64,000 nucleotides of DNA from Candidatus Heimdallarchaeota archaeon (GCA_030149205.1 JASBSB010000001.1:260357-324356); one strand, 5' to 3'; counted from the stretch's first letter, positions 8,986-19,107 are shown. Notes: a model not told the origin generated them from the sequence alone. Program-made: numbers and translations.

Positions 8986-10068
8986 TTAGGCTATTACAAT
9001 AGGTTGATAAATCCCGCTTGTCCTAACACCTTTATCGAATCTTACTAGAACCTTTGCAGATGACCTTTTACCAAAAGTTCTAACAACAGAACCCTTTATA
9101 ACAGAATTTGTGTCAGGATAGGTGAGCTTGACCTTTTTCCCAATTAACTCTTCTGGGCTATAACCATTGGAAAGTTTTACAATTAACGTGTTGGGATGAA
9201 TCACCCTTTTACTTCTCCTATAGGATGAGCTTTGGCCAATCACTGTTCCTGTTCCAACAATACTTCGTGGTTTTGATTCAGTCTTCTTACCTTTGAGACC
9301 TCTTGCTCTAACTGAATGCTCCACATGTAATAAATCGTCATTAGTGTAGACCTCAACAACAGCCTTCTTCTTTTTGGGTTGAATAATAGCTTCTTTGCTG
9401 ACCCTCTCTTTCTTGATAGGTTTTACTCCTTTCTCACGTTTTCCAGTTCTTTTGGCTTTAACTGCCTGTGGAGCTGTAGGTATCTCTCTTGTAATTTGAT
9501 CTGCTTTTTTCCTTTGCTCCCTTCTAATGGCTCTTGCTTCTTTCTCTTCTTTGGATAATTTTCTAGCAGTAACCTTCCAGGTTTCTCTTTCAGATTTTGT
9601 GTCCTCATCAACAGTTTTTACATCTTTAAGATCCTTATCTGTAACTTTGGTAACCTGAACACCTTTCTTTTTCTTTGAAAGGAAAATTTCATCCTCAGGA
9701 GGAGGAGCTACTGATTTTTTCTTTTTCTTAGGTGAAACCTTCTTTGGTTTTTCTTCCTTAGCTGGTTCTTCAGAAACCTCTTTTTTAACTTTCTTTTCTA
9801 CAGATTTCTTAGGCTTTTCTACTGATGGTTCTTTGGAAACCACATCTGCAGAAGTTTCAGGAACTACCACCTCAAATGCCTTTTCTTCTGTTGAAGAAAC
9901 TTCTGCGGCATTTTTAATAATTTTTGAAGCTGTAGCTTTCCCGATGCCTAAATTAATGATATCATCTAGTGTAGCCTTAGCAAGCTTTTCAGCACTTTCA
10001 AATCCACCGGACTTAAGTTTGTCACTTGTCTTTGGGCCAACACCCTTTACTTCACTTACATCGGTCAT
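8986..10068 (-). CDS. HhH domain - long basic linker - ribosomal protein eL33 (L35Ae)-like fusion
   Basis: N-term HhH 'VKGVGPKTSDKLKSGGFESAEKLAKATLDDIINLGIGKATASKI'; Lys/Glu/Pro linker; C-term 'SYRRSKRVIHPNTLIVKLSNGYSPEELIGKKVKLTYPDTNSVIKGSVVRTFGKRSSAKVLVRFDKGVRTSGIYQPIVI' aligns by eye with eL33. Confidence 0.75.
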   Translation of the reverse strand: MTDVSEVKGVGPKTSDKLKSGGFESAEKLAKATLDDIINLGIGKATASKIIKNAAEVSSTEEKAFEVVVPETSADVVSKEPSVEKPKKSVEKKVKKEVSEEPAKEEKPKKVSPKKKKKSVAPPPEDEIFLSKKKKGVQVTKVTDKDLKDVKTVDEDTKSERETWKVTARKLSKEEKEARAIRREQRKKADQITREIPTAPQAVKAKRTGKREKGVKPIKKERVSKEAIIQPKKKKAVVEVYTNDDLLHVEHSVRARGLKGKKTESKPRSIVGTGTVIGQSSSYRRSKRVIHPNTLIVKLSNGYSPEELIGKKVKLTYPDTNSVIKGSVVRTFGKRSSAKVLVRFDKGVRTSGIYQPIVIA

Positions 10069-10136
10069 AAGTTCTCTGAAATTTTATTTCACGAGTTTTT
10101 TAAAAAAGGTATATTTTGATACGCGCTGTTTGATTG

Positions 10137-10820
10137 TTATTCTTCACCCAATCTTTCTTTCAAGTTTCTAATTATATCATCATTTCTAACCATTTTTTCC
10201 ATGAAACTTTGTGACAACTCTCCCTGAATTCTCACGTTATCTTCTCTCTCAGTTTTAAGCGTTTCTTCTAATTCAGAAATTTTCTGTTTTAGTCTCTTTA
10301 CATCATCCGAGGATCCAACCTGTTGAGAAATTTGCTTCAGAATTGTGTTGATATCTGTACCTTCTGGAAATTTAGCCTGAGCAATCAACTCTAAACTCTT
10401 CTTTTCTTGTTGGAAATGGGACTCCATTAACGATCTCTCATCTTTTAATCTCGACTCCAAATCACGGCGAACCGTGGCTTCATTTGCCAATGATTTTTTG
10501 AGTTCTCGCACTTCATCTGACAAGGCTTGAACATTTTCTTGCTCAATGGTTAGTGCTCGTCGAGCGCTATCTAATCGACTTTTCAGGTCTTCAATTGAGG
10601 CTGCTAAACTGTTATATATCCCAACATAAGAATTTATGTAATCCCTGATAAGCGGATGTAAAATTTCCCAATACTCATCAATTAAAGCCTCAAGTTCCTT
10701 ATGTTCAACAGTTACACTGCCTTCTTTGTAAATTGCACGCTTTAAGGACTCAATATTAGTGTAAGGCTCATGTTCAGGGTAGAAATCAAATAACGATTTA
10801 TTCTTTTTAGAGCGAAACAT
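10137..10820 (-). CDS. Coiled-coil protein, unknown function
   Basis: Heptad-rich 'SRLDSARRALTIEQENVQALSDEVRELKKSLANEATVRRDLESRLKDERS'; start set to the second Met (MFRSKKNK). Confidence 0.6.
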   Translation of the reverse strand: MFRSKKNKSLFDFYPEHEPYTNIESLKRAIYKEGSVTVEHKELEALIDEYWEILHPLIRDYINSYVGIYNSLAASIEDLKSRLDSARRALTIEQENVQALSDEVRELKKSLANEATVRRDLESRLKDERSLMESHFQQEKKSLELIAQAKFPEGTDINTILKQISQQVGSSDDVKRLKQKISELEETLKTEREDNVRIQGELSQSFMEKMVRNDDIIRNLKERLGEE

Positions 10821-10993
10821 TACAAACTGAATTGTGTTTAATAACATTAAAGGTTTTTGTAAATAGGTGTTAATTTTCTATTATTTCTCTCTCAGTTCTG
10901 AAAAATGACAATAACTACAGAAATAATGAAAACCTTTGCTTTAATAGAACTTCTTTTTAAGGTATAAATCTATATATTATTTGAAGGAAACTA

Positions 10994-12937
10994 ATGGAAG
11001 ATAAAAATCAAGAATCATTATTAGATATAGATTTCCACGATACCAGTGAGATTGGTGTTCCTCCCAAGCTAGTTGATCAAGTAATCGGACAGGATAAAGC
11101 AGTCAGAATAATAAAAAAAGCCGCTTTACAATCTCGTCATGTTTTACTCATTGGAGACCCAGGAACAGGAAAATCACTCCTAGGTGCAGCAGCTGCAGAA
11201 TTATTACCTAAAGACACCCTTGAGGATATTCTAGTCGTTCCAAACCCAAGCAATGCAAATAACCCTAAGATAGTTACTCTTCCATCCGGAATTGGAAGAC
11301 AACGAGTGGAGGAAGGTCAAGAGAAAGCTCGAAAACGAGATAGCACTCGCACATTGACCTTGTTTCTTGTTGCTCTTTCAATCCCTCTTATCTTTGGATT
11401 TGCAACAGGTTGGAGAGACGCAACAGTAATTTTATTCTCTATTATAGCAGCTTTGCTAATTTTTCTTGTATTTGGAGGAATGTTAAGAGGAAGGAGTGAA
11501 ATCCTGGTACCAAAGTTACTAGTTGACACAGAATCAATGACCACTGCCCCATTTATTGATGCAACTGGAGCTCACAGTGGAGCATTATTGGGGGATGTTA
11601 GACATGACCCATTTCAATCTGGAGGCTTAGGAACGCCCCCACATGAGCGTGTGGAAGTTGGTCTGATTCATAAGGCCAACAAAGGTATACTTTACATTGA
11701 TGAAGTTGGCACTTTGAATATTCGAACCCAACAAAAATTACTTACTGCTCTGCAGGAGAAAAAGTTTCAAATTACAGGTCAAAGTGAACTGTCTTCTGGA
11801 GCTATGGTTAGAACTGACCCCGTGCCATGTAACTTCATATTGATAGCAGCAGGAAATCAAGAGACTATCAGAAATCTTCATCCTGCACTTAGATCAAGAA
11901 TTCGAGGGCAAGGATATGAAATAGTGATGGAAATCACGATGGAAGACTCAATGGCTAACAGACGAAAACTTGCTAGATTTGTGTCTCAGGAAGTAGCAAA
12001 AGATCACAAAATCCCTCATTTCACTAAAAAGGCAGTTGAAGAAATTATATATGAGGCTCAAAGAAGAAGTGGAAGACCAAATTCATTGACACTGCTCCTT
12101 AGAGATTTGGGTGGACTAATTAGAACAGCAGGTGACCTAGCTATAGAGAGAAACAAAGTGTTGGTTACTGAAGTAGAAGTAATAGATGCAAAGAAGTTAG
12201 CGTTGACATTGGAAGGACAAATGAGTCTTCAAACACTTCAAATTAGGCAAGATTACAATTTAATTCAAATTAACCCTGATGGTGAAGTTGGAAGAGTTAA
12301 TGGACTTGCAGTATACGGGAAATCCTCCGGAACTGTCACTCCTATAGAAGCTGCGATTACACCAGCCCTATCACCTGGATCAGGAAAAATTTATGCAACT
12401 GGTCAACTTAGGGTAATCGCCAGAGAATCAGTGCAAAACATTTCTGCTTTAATTAAAACATACCTTGGAAAAGATATCTCAAATCATGATATACACATAC
12501 AATTTGTTGGTACCTATGGGGTTGACGGAGATTCTGCGTCGATTACTATAGCAACAGCAATTGTTTCTGCAATAGAAAATGCACCTGTTAGACAAGACAC
12601 TGCCATGACTGGGTCACTTAGTGTTAGAGGAAAAGTTCTTCCTATCGGAGGTGCCACATACAAAGCAGAAGCTGCTGCGAGAATTGGAATTTCTAGAGTA
12701 ATCGTTCCAAAACTCAATTTAAAAGACTTAAAACTTGATGCAGAATATCAGGGGAAAATCAAAATTATCCCAGTAGAAACCTTCTCTGACGTATTAAAAG
12801 AGGCTTTGGTTCCAGAGTTCGAATATATTGCGGAAAAATTCACCCAGTCTTTTGATAGAAAGAATCATGAGATAATCGAAGAAGATTTATTTGTAGTTAC
12901 CAAAAAAGATCATAATAAAGGTGGAATCCCGTTTTAG
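10994..12937 (+). CDS. lonB: Archaeal membrane-anchored Lon protease (LonB)
   Basis: AAA 'LLIGDPGTGKSLLGAAAAELLP' with inserted TM pair 'LFLVALSIPLIFGFATGW...VILFSIIAALLIFLVFGG'; protease 'GVDGDSASITIATAIVSA' (catalytic Ser) and 'IGGATYKAEAAARIG' (catalytic Lys). Confidence 0.92.
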   Translation: MEDKNQESLLDIDFHDTSEIGVPPKLVDQVIGQDKAVRIIKKAALQSRHVLLIGDPGTGKSLLGAAAAELLPKDTLEDILVVPNPSNANNPKIVTLPSGIGRQRVEEGQEKARKRDSTRTLTLFLVALSIPLIFGFATGWRDATVILFSIIAALLIFLVFGGMLRGRSEILVPKLLVDTESMTTAPFIDATGAHSGALLGDVRHDPFQSGGLGTPPHERVEVGLIHKANKGILYIDEVGTLNIRTQQKLLTALQEKKFQITGQSELSSGAMVRTDPVPCNFILIAAGNQETIRNLHPALRSRIRGQGYEIVMEITMEDSMANRRKLARFVSQEVAKDHKIPHFTKKAVEEIIYEAQRRSGRPNSLTLLLRDLGGLIRTAGDLAIERNKVLVTEVEVIDAKKLALTLEGQMSLQTLQIRQDYNLIQINPDGEVGRVNGLAVYGKSSGTVTPIEAAITPALSPGSGKIYATGQLRVIARESVQNISALIKTYLGKDISNHDIHIQFVGTYGVDGDSASITIATAIVSAIENAPVRQDTAMTGSLSVRGKVLPIGGATYKAEAAARIGISRVIVPKLNLKDLKLDAEYQGKIKIIPVETFSDVLKEALVPEFEYIAEKFTQSFDRKNHEIIEEDLFVVTKKDHNKGGIPF

Positions 12938-12941
12938 AAAA

Positions 12942-13268
12942 ATGAGCCTGATTGGTTATTACTACGAAACATTCGTACTATCTGGAATAGTTATTGATGA
13001 TGAAGAAGTTGAATTTGAGGACTTAGATGTGAGAACTTACTTTACCTCTTCTGAATTGGTAAAGATCCAACCCAACAGGGATCCAGTGCTAGAGTTAGAT
13101 TATTTAGGACTCAGTGATGATGTGGAATTCTTATTTACCTTTAAATCATCTTGGGAGGATAGAAGCAGTGACATTCAAGACTATCTTGATCAGGTACAGG
13201 AGGAGATTGAGAATCAATTACCAGTACAAATTACGGATGCAGAATGGGTTCGAAGAGTCCCAATATAA
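12942..13268 (+). CDS. Small hypothetical acidic protein
   Basis: In-frame Met just after the lonB stop (MSLIGYYYETFV); well-formed acidic ORF. Confidence 0.5.
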   Translation: MSLIGYYYETFVLSGIVIDDEEVEFEDLDVRTYFTSSELVKIQPNRDPVLELDYLGLSDDVEFLFTFKSSWEDRSSDIQDYLDQVQEEIENQLPVQITDAEWVRRVPI

Positions 13269-13328
13269 TTTACTTGTAAATCAATTAGATCCGGTATGAT
13301 AAATTTATTCAATTGATTTGTATCTTTC

Positions 13329-14258
13329 TTATAATAAGGTTTTAGCCTCTTCAATTCCTTTTTTAACTGAGGTAAGTGAAACATTTAAGGCAGCTTTTTC
13401 CTTCTCACTCATTGGGACTTCGAGTATTTCTTCGACACCATTTTTACCCAAGATTGCAGGAACACCTGCATAAATGTCACTGAATCCATATTGACCAGTT
13501 AGATAAGAAACCGCAGGCAAAACCCTTCTTTGATTCCTGAGAACTGATTTAACCATCTCACCTGCTGCAATACCCGGAGCATAATATCCGGAATAGCCCA
13601 ATATGTTAACTATCTCACCTCCACCCTTTCGAGTTCTTTCAACTATACTTGCCAGCTTTTCTTCAGAGACGAAATGGCTGATTGGTACACCATTAACAGT
13701 AGTGGAGCTGGTTAAGGGAACCATTGCATCACCATGTCCACCGAGAACCATGGCTGAGATATCTTTAGCAGATACTTTAGCCTCCATTGACAAAAACGTT
13801 CGATACCTAGCGGTGTCCAGAACACCTGCCATACCAAAAACTCTTTCTGGATTAAAGCCACTGATCTTCATTGCACTGTATGTCATTACATCAACAGGGT
13901 TCGCAATGTAGAGTATCATAGCATCTGGAGCGTATTCCTTGATGTTACCTACAACAGATTTACAAATGTTTAGATTTACTTTAAGTAAATCCATTCTATC
14001 CATGCCTGGCTTACGAGGAGACCCAGCAGGAACAACAACCATATCTGCACCTTCGATAATTGAGGGATCAGTTGATCCACTTAATTTTGTATCTGAATAC
14101 AAGACTGGTGTTGCTTCATACATGTCTAATGCCTTACCCTCAGCAACTCCTTTAATGATATCATGTAGTACGATTTCATTTGCAACTTCAGATTGTACTA
14201 AGCCGAAAGCAACTAACTCTCCAACTTTTCCAGCGCCTATTACTGCAACTTTGGTCAT
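13329..14258 (-). CDS. mdh: Malate dehydrogenase (LDH/MDH superfamily)
   Basis: 'VAVIGAGKVGELVAFGL', 'ADMVVVPAGSPRKPGMDRMDLLKVN', 'YIANPVDVMTY', 'VLGGHGDAMVPL'. Confidence 0.88.
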   Translation of the reverse strand: MTKVAVIGAGKVGELVAFGLVQSEVANEIVLHDIIKGVAEGKALDMYEATPVLYSDTKLSGSTDPSIIEGADMVVVPAGSPRKPGMDRMDLLKVNLNICKSVVGNIKEYAPDAMILYIANPVDVMTYSAMKISGFNPERVFGMAGVLDTARYRTFLSMEAKVSAKDISAMVLGGHGDAMVPLTSSTTVNGVPISHFVSEEKLASIVERTRKGGGEIVNILGYSGYYAPGIAAGEMVKSVLRNQRRVLPAVSYLTGQYGFSDIYAGVPAILGKNGVEEILEVPMSEKEKAALNVSLTSVKKGIEEAKTLL

Positions 14259-14470
14259 AATTTATACACCGAAGGAATATTAATCCAATTATTCTTAAGC
14301 TATTACGAACTGACCATATTTTTTTGATTAAATACGAACAAAAGTTTGTGTTACTTCAAAAATTGGTGATTTTGTCCATCCTTACTTTTCTAATTTCCAT
14401 TAACCACTTGAATATTAATTCTCACTCAAATTGTTTTGAATTGCTTTATTAATGTGGAATATCAAAGGAA

Positions 14471-15556
14471 TTGAGAATGTATAGGGATAAAGTCATTTCA
14501 ACGATGATGTTCTTAATTTGCTTAACCTTCCTGTTGAATCCGAGTTTTGCACTCACCAGACAAGATGGTGTGGATAGGTTTTTACAGGATACGAGGACCT
14601 CTATCTCTGGATACTCTCCCACAATATCAGGTGAAATCACAATAAAAGCAACTACAGAGGCATTGGAGATATCAACATTGCTAGGATTACCTGTGAATAA
14701 CACCTTAGGTATTCTTCTACATTACCAAGACTCTCAAAATTCAGATGGAGGATTTCACAATCAAACATCAAAAAGCTCAAATTGGCAGGTTACATATTAT
14801 GCAGCTTTAGGTTTACAGTATCTTGGACTAAATTCAACCAGAATAAGCAATTGGGGAATATTCGAATACACAAACTCTACTGCTACATCTCTACTCTACA
14901 ACAATGTTACCGTGGGAAACAGCTCAAAGCTTGAGATAAAACCCTTATCTACCTCCATAATGAAAAGTTGGTACGAATATATTAAGATGAATATTCTACT
15001 TGGAAGACTTCCTACAATTCCTTTTCAAGAGCTATCAAACTCTTTGAAAGCACTCCAGTACAAAAATGGTTCTTACTTAAATTTTCAGACGGCTATTTGG
15101 AGCAATCTAGTACTTAACTCCTTAAATGTAAAGCCTCGAGACGCATTAGCTGTTGGCGAGTATATTCGAGCATTTCAAAATTCAACAACAGGAGGGTTTT
15201 CAAACAAAATTAATGGTTCTGAAACTCTACAATCTAGCTATCTTGCACTCTTAGCCTTGAGTTCACTAAACCAATTAAAGTCTCTAGATCACAAAAAGGA
15301 GTTAACAACATTTATTATAAACCTCCAAGAACCTAGGTCTGGATTTAAAGATACAACCAGTCAAAAAGTAAACATGGAAGATACATGGTACGCAATCCAA
15401 TCTTTACTGTTATTAAATAAACTAACTGAACTAAGTGCGCCAGAGGTATTACTAACTCAGGGATTTGTTCCCTATCAGATACTTGGAATTTCAGGAATCT
15501 TCATAATTCCAATATTTAAAAAAATAAGAAAAATTAAATCTTCAAATTACCTTTAA
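14471..15556 (+). CDS. Secreted/anchored alpha-alpha toroid (prenyltransferase/squalene-cyclase-like repeat) protein
   Basis: N-terminal signal-like segment; repeats such as 'DSQNSDGGFHNQTSKSSNWQVTYYAALGLQYLGL', 'AFQNSTTGGFSNKINGSETLQSSYLALLALSSL' and 'NLQEPRSGFKDTTSQKVNMEDTWYAIQSLLLL'; C-terminal hydrophobic segment plus Lys/Arg tail. Confidence 0.7.
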   Translation: MRMYRDKVISTMMFLICLTFLLNPSFALTRQDGVDRFLQDTRTSISGYSPTISGEITIKATTEALEISTLLGLPVNNTLGILLHYQDSQNSDGGFHNQTSKSSNWQVTYYAALGLQYLGLNSTRISNWGIFEYTNSTATSLLYNNVTVGNSSKLEIKPLSTSIMKSWYEYIKMNILLGRLPTIPFQELSNSLKALQYKNGSYLNFQTAIWSNLVLNSLNVKPRDALAVGEYIRAFQNSTTGGFSNKINGSETLQSSYLALLALSSLNQLKSLDHKKELTTFIINLQEPRSGFKDTTSQKVNMEDTWYAIQSLLLLNKLTELSAPEVLLTQGFVPYQILGISGIFIIPIFKKIRKIKSSNYL

Positions 15557-15709
15557 TCCTTTTAGCCCATAATAAATGATAAAGATAACGAGAAGCAATC
15601 CTCCTAGCTTTATGAATGACTCACTTCGGTGAATGTCTTCGACTTGCTTATCATCACTTAACATTTTATTGGTTGGATCCTCAGATACGTTCTTAGATGG
15701 TTCTTCCAT
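15542..15709 (-). CDS. Putative 55-aa tail-anchored small membrane protein
   Basis: Reverse-strand ORF absent from the supplied track: MEEPSKNVSEDPTNKMLSDDKQVEDIHRSESFIKLGGLLLVIFIIYYGLKGLKVI*; charged N-terminus, single C-terminal TM. Confidence 0.5.
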   Translation of the reverse strand: MEEPSKNVSEDPTNKMLSDDKQVEDIHRSESFIKLGGLLLVIFIIYYGLKGLKVI

Positions 15710-15841
15710 ATATTAGTGCTGAGTCTTATGTATATAGTTTTTATTGTATAATATGGTAGAAAAAACAAGATTTTTTCAAAAAAGAACATATTCTTTGTAA
15801 ATTATATTAATCATTTTAAAAAGATGTATGACCATATATTT

Positions 15842-17089
15842 ATGCAAAAAATCAAGGTAGAAAACCCAGTAGTTGAACTTGATGGAGACGAGATGACTCG
15901 AATTATTTGGGCCTGGATAAAAGAAAGATTAATTTTACCCTATTTAGATATAGACCTCAAATATTATGACCTTGGAATTGAACACAGAGACGAAACAAAT
16001 GATCTTGTGACCATTGAAGCTGCTGAAGCAATCAGAAAGTACAATGTCGGTGTTAAATGTGCTACAATAACTCCAGATGAAGCTAGAGTAGAAGAATTTA
16101 ACCTTAAAAAAATGTGGAAGAGCCCCAATGGAACAATTCGAAACATTCTCGGAGGAACTATTTTTAGAGCCCCAATTGTTGTTTCAAATATCCCTAGGTT
16201 GGTTCCAGCTTGGAAGAAACCCATTATTATGGGTAGACATGCACATGCTGATCAATATAAAGCAACCGATATTTTGATAAAAGAAAAGGGAACTCTGAAG
16301 TTGGTCTTCCAGAACGAAAAAGGTGAAACAAAAGAATGGGAAGTGGCAGAATATCCAGCGCATGGTGGTGTTGCTATGGGAATGTTCAACTTTGATGACA
16401 GCATTCGAGACTTTGCAAGGGCAAGTATGCAAGTAGCATTAGAGGAAAATTATCCCCTATATTTATCCACGAAAAATACCATTTTGAAGGTGTATGATGG
16501 GCGCTTTAAAGACCTGTTTCAGGAAATTTATGAAACAGAATTCAAAGACAAGTTTGATGCCAAGGGCCTAACTTATGAACACAGATTGATTGATGATATG
16601 GTAGCTCAAGTTCTGAAATGGGATGGTGGATTTGTTTGGGCATTAAAGAACTATGATGGTGATGTTCAATCTGACACTGTTGCACAAGGCTTTGGTTCTC
16701 TTGGGTTGATGACCTCAAAACTGGTATGTCCGGATGGAAAAACAGTTGAGGCTGAGGCTGCACACGGTACAGTAACACGTCATTACAGGCAATACCTGAA
16801 GGGAGAGGAAACCTCCACAAACCCAATTGCGTCTATTTTTGCCTGGACCATCGGGTTGGAGCACCGTGGTAAATTAGATAACAATGAGAAATTAATTCAG
16901 TTTGCTCGTACACTTGAAGAAGTTTGTGTAAAGGCAATTGAAGATGGTGCAATGACCAAAGATCTGGCAAGATCAGTTTATGATACTCTGAACCCACCAA
17001 GAGATAAATGGATGACGACTGAGGAGTTCATGGACAAATTAGACTCTGAACTTAAGAAAGCTGTAAATGAGAAGAATCTTCTTGAATAA
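15842..17089 (+). CDS. icd: NADP-dependent isocitrate dehydrogenase, eukaryotic-type (type II)
   Basis: '[45 protein letters not shown]', '[41 protein letters not shown]', '[13 protein letters not shown]', '[17 protein letters not shown]'. Start set to the second Met. Confidence 0.93.
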   Translation: MQKIKVENPVVELDGDEMTRIIWAWIKERLILPYLDIDLKYYDLGIEHRDETNDLVTIEAAEAIRKYNVGVKCATITPDEARVEEFNLKKMWKSPNGTIRNILGGTIFRAPIVVSNIPRLVPAWKKPIIMGRHAHADQYKATDILIKEKGTLKLVFQNEKGETKEWEVAEYPAHGGVAMGMFNFDDSIRDFARASMQVALEENYPLYLSTKNTILKVYDGRFKDLFQEIYETEFKDKFDAKGLTYEHRLIDDMVAQVLKWDGGFVWALKNYDGDVQSDTVAQGFGSLGLMTSKLVCPDGKTVEAEAAHGTVTRHYRQYLKGEETSTNPIASIFAWTIGLEHRGKLDNNEKLIQFARTLEEVCVKAIEDGAMTKDLARSVYDTLNPPRDKWMTTEEFMDKLDSELKKAVNEKNLLE

Positions 17090-17172
17090 GATGCATAAAT
17101 ATTAAGAAAACTGAAGTTAGATTCACCCCTCTTTAGAGGATATTTTATACAATATGTTCTGAATTTTAAGTA

Positions 17173-17712
17173 ATGACATACGAAGTTGAGATAAAACTTC
17201 CTCTCCCAGATGACACTAATATTATAAGTAAACTTGAAAAATTGGGATTTCAGCTTGAGGGAAAAAAACATCAGATAGATGATTATTACAACAGCCCTAA
17301 AGTTAATTTTGCTCAGTCTGATGAGGCACTTCGTTTGCGCCATGATATTATTTCTTCTAAGACATTTATCACATACAAAGGTCCGAAATTAAAGGGAGAC
17401 GCTAAAATTCGTGTTGAGGAGGAAACTGAAATCTCAAATGCAAATACCATGGGGAAAATATTAGAGCATCTGGGATTTCCCAAAGTTGATACGGTTGAAA
17501 AAGAAAGAACAATTTTGGTGAAGGAAAATTTCACAATCTCATTGGACAGGGTAAAATATTTGGGAGATTTCATTGAACTTGAAGCTATCACTGATGAAGA
17601 GAGCAAAATTAATGAGTCAATTAATTCATTAAAATTAATTATTTCCGCCCTAGATCTTGATATCACAACTCAAATAAAAACAAGTTATCTTGAACTATTA
17701 TTAGAACGTTAG
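17173..17712 (+). CDS. CYTH domain protein (CyaB-like / triphosphatase family)
   Basis: ExExK motif 'YEVEIKLPL', 'QIDDYYNSP', 'ALRLRHD', 'TYKGPKL', 'VEKERTI...ISLDRVKYLGDFIELEAI'. Confidence 0.88.
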   Translation: MTYEVEIKLPLPDDTNIISKLEKLGFQLEGKKHQIDDYYNSPKVNFAQSDEALRLRHDIISSKTFITYKGPKLKGDAKIRVEEETEISNANTMGKILEHLGFPKVDTVEKERTILVKENFTISLDRVKYLGDFIELEAITDEESKINESINSLKLIISALDLDITTQIKTSYLELLLER

Positions 17713-19107
17713 AAACCTAGATAATTTTAAAAGTTTGAACAAAAGGATACCAACAGAGATCAAAATAAAGAATCTCGAAAGATAAATCATCGGTCTGAAG
17801 TTTTCACCCAAGGGTATAACAGGTAGTCTGTTTATCTGCTTTGAAATTTTTTCCAAAACAAGAAAGGTAACCAAAACAAGAAAAGTAAGAATAAGGATTA
17901 CTGAATTTTCTGTAGAGTATAACTGTAGTGAAAATACAATCACGGATAACAAAAACATTGCTCCATAAACTATTTTAAGTTTAAACAACCTACTTTCTCT
18001 CTCTTCTTCCAACCTTTTTGTAAAGCTGATCAAACCATCAGGAGTTTTATTTTGTAGGGTCCAAGCAAAATAACCCAGCTTTGGATCAATGTTGAATTGT
18101 AAGGAATGTCTGAGAAGCAAGATTTTAGTTTCTGAACTTGGATTTTGAGAATATTCCATAAACGTGTGATGAAGAATGAAATCTGGGTCTATATCTGGAA
18201 TATCATCATGTTTAAGACTTAATCCACTTTGATGATGACCCAAAGTTACATCCTTATGGAGCTCATATCTGTCTTTTGATAGTTTATTCTGCCTTGGATC
18301 GATCTGAGAAACACGATTAGATGCAGATTTACTCGTTGAATTAGAATTAATTATTTGTTTAAAGATATCTTTTGAGTTTTTATTTTGAAGAATCTGAGTT
18401 ACATCAACATCCCGAAATGAATTTAATTTCACATCGTCAACTCTGTTTAAACTGTTAATGGTTAATTTTCCGTCCTCAGAAATAGATGCAAGAAATTCTT
18501 CGTTCGATGACATCACATTGTTGTATGAAACATAATTTATCAGGGGATGTTTGGATAAGATATCATAGTACCTTTTAGAAAAATTACAAGAAATGATTTC
18601 ATTCTCTGGAGACAGAATTATCAGATGTTCAGTATCCACGAAATTTAACGATGCAGTTCTAAATTTTTTTTCTATGTCAAAATGACTTAACCTAGAATAA
18701 AATTTAGGAGACCAAACCGAAAGATATCCAACCTCAGATAGTATCGCTATTTCACCTGAATTTGATAATGTCGAAGCAACAATTGGCTCATTCACTGGAA
18801 TCCCACCTAACCTCTCCCCAGTTCTCTCATTTAAACAAACAGCAAAATCTGAGGCAACTGCGTAAATATACGTATAATCGTGACTATACGCAATTGAGAG
18901 AATGGAACTATTAACTGGGACTTCCTCACCATACTCATTTTTCCTCTTCTCATTGTATTCCCATACTTTTTCTAAACTTGGAAGCCTCAGTTTTAAAACC
19001 AGACCAGTTGAGGTACCTACCACCAGCTCGTTAAGGATTGGATGAACTTTAACAGAGGTGAATTCAAGACTTTCAAGCATGTTATTCACAGGATGATTCT
19101 TCTGCAA
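17701..19107 (-). CDS. Beta-propeller-like (WD40-like) protein with C-terminal transmembrane segments
   Basis: Repeated strand patterns 'VKVHPILNELVVGTSTGLVLKLRLPSLEKVWEY', 'ILSIAYSHDYTYIYAVASDFAVCLNERTGERLG', 'VASTLSNSGEIAILSEVGYLSVW'; C-terminal hydrophobic pairs. Confidence 0.6.
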   Translation of the reverse strand: MQKNHPVNNMLESLEFTSVKVHPILNELVVGTSTGLVLKLRLPSLEKVWEYNEKRKNEYGEEVPVNSSILSIAYSHDYTYIYAVASDFAVCLNERTGERLGGIPVNEPIVASTLSNSGEIAILSEVGYLSVWSPKFYSRLSHFDIEKKFRTASLNFVDTEHLIILSPENEIISCNFSKRYYDILSKHPLINYVSYNNVMSSNEEFLASISEDGKLTINSLNRVDDVKLNSFRDVDVTQILQNKNSKDIFKQIINSNSTSKSASNRVSQIDPRQNKLSKDRYELHKDVTLGHHQSGLSLKHDDIPDIDPDFILHHTFMEYSQNPSSETKILLLRHSLQFNIDPKLGYFAWTLQNKTPDGLISFTKRLEEERESRLFKLKIVYGAMFLLSVIVFSLQLYSTENSVILILTFLVLVTFLVLEKISKQINRLPVIPLGENFRPMIYLSRFFILISVGILLFKLLKLSRFLTF

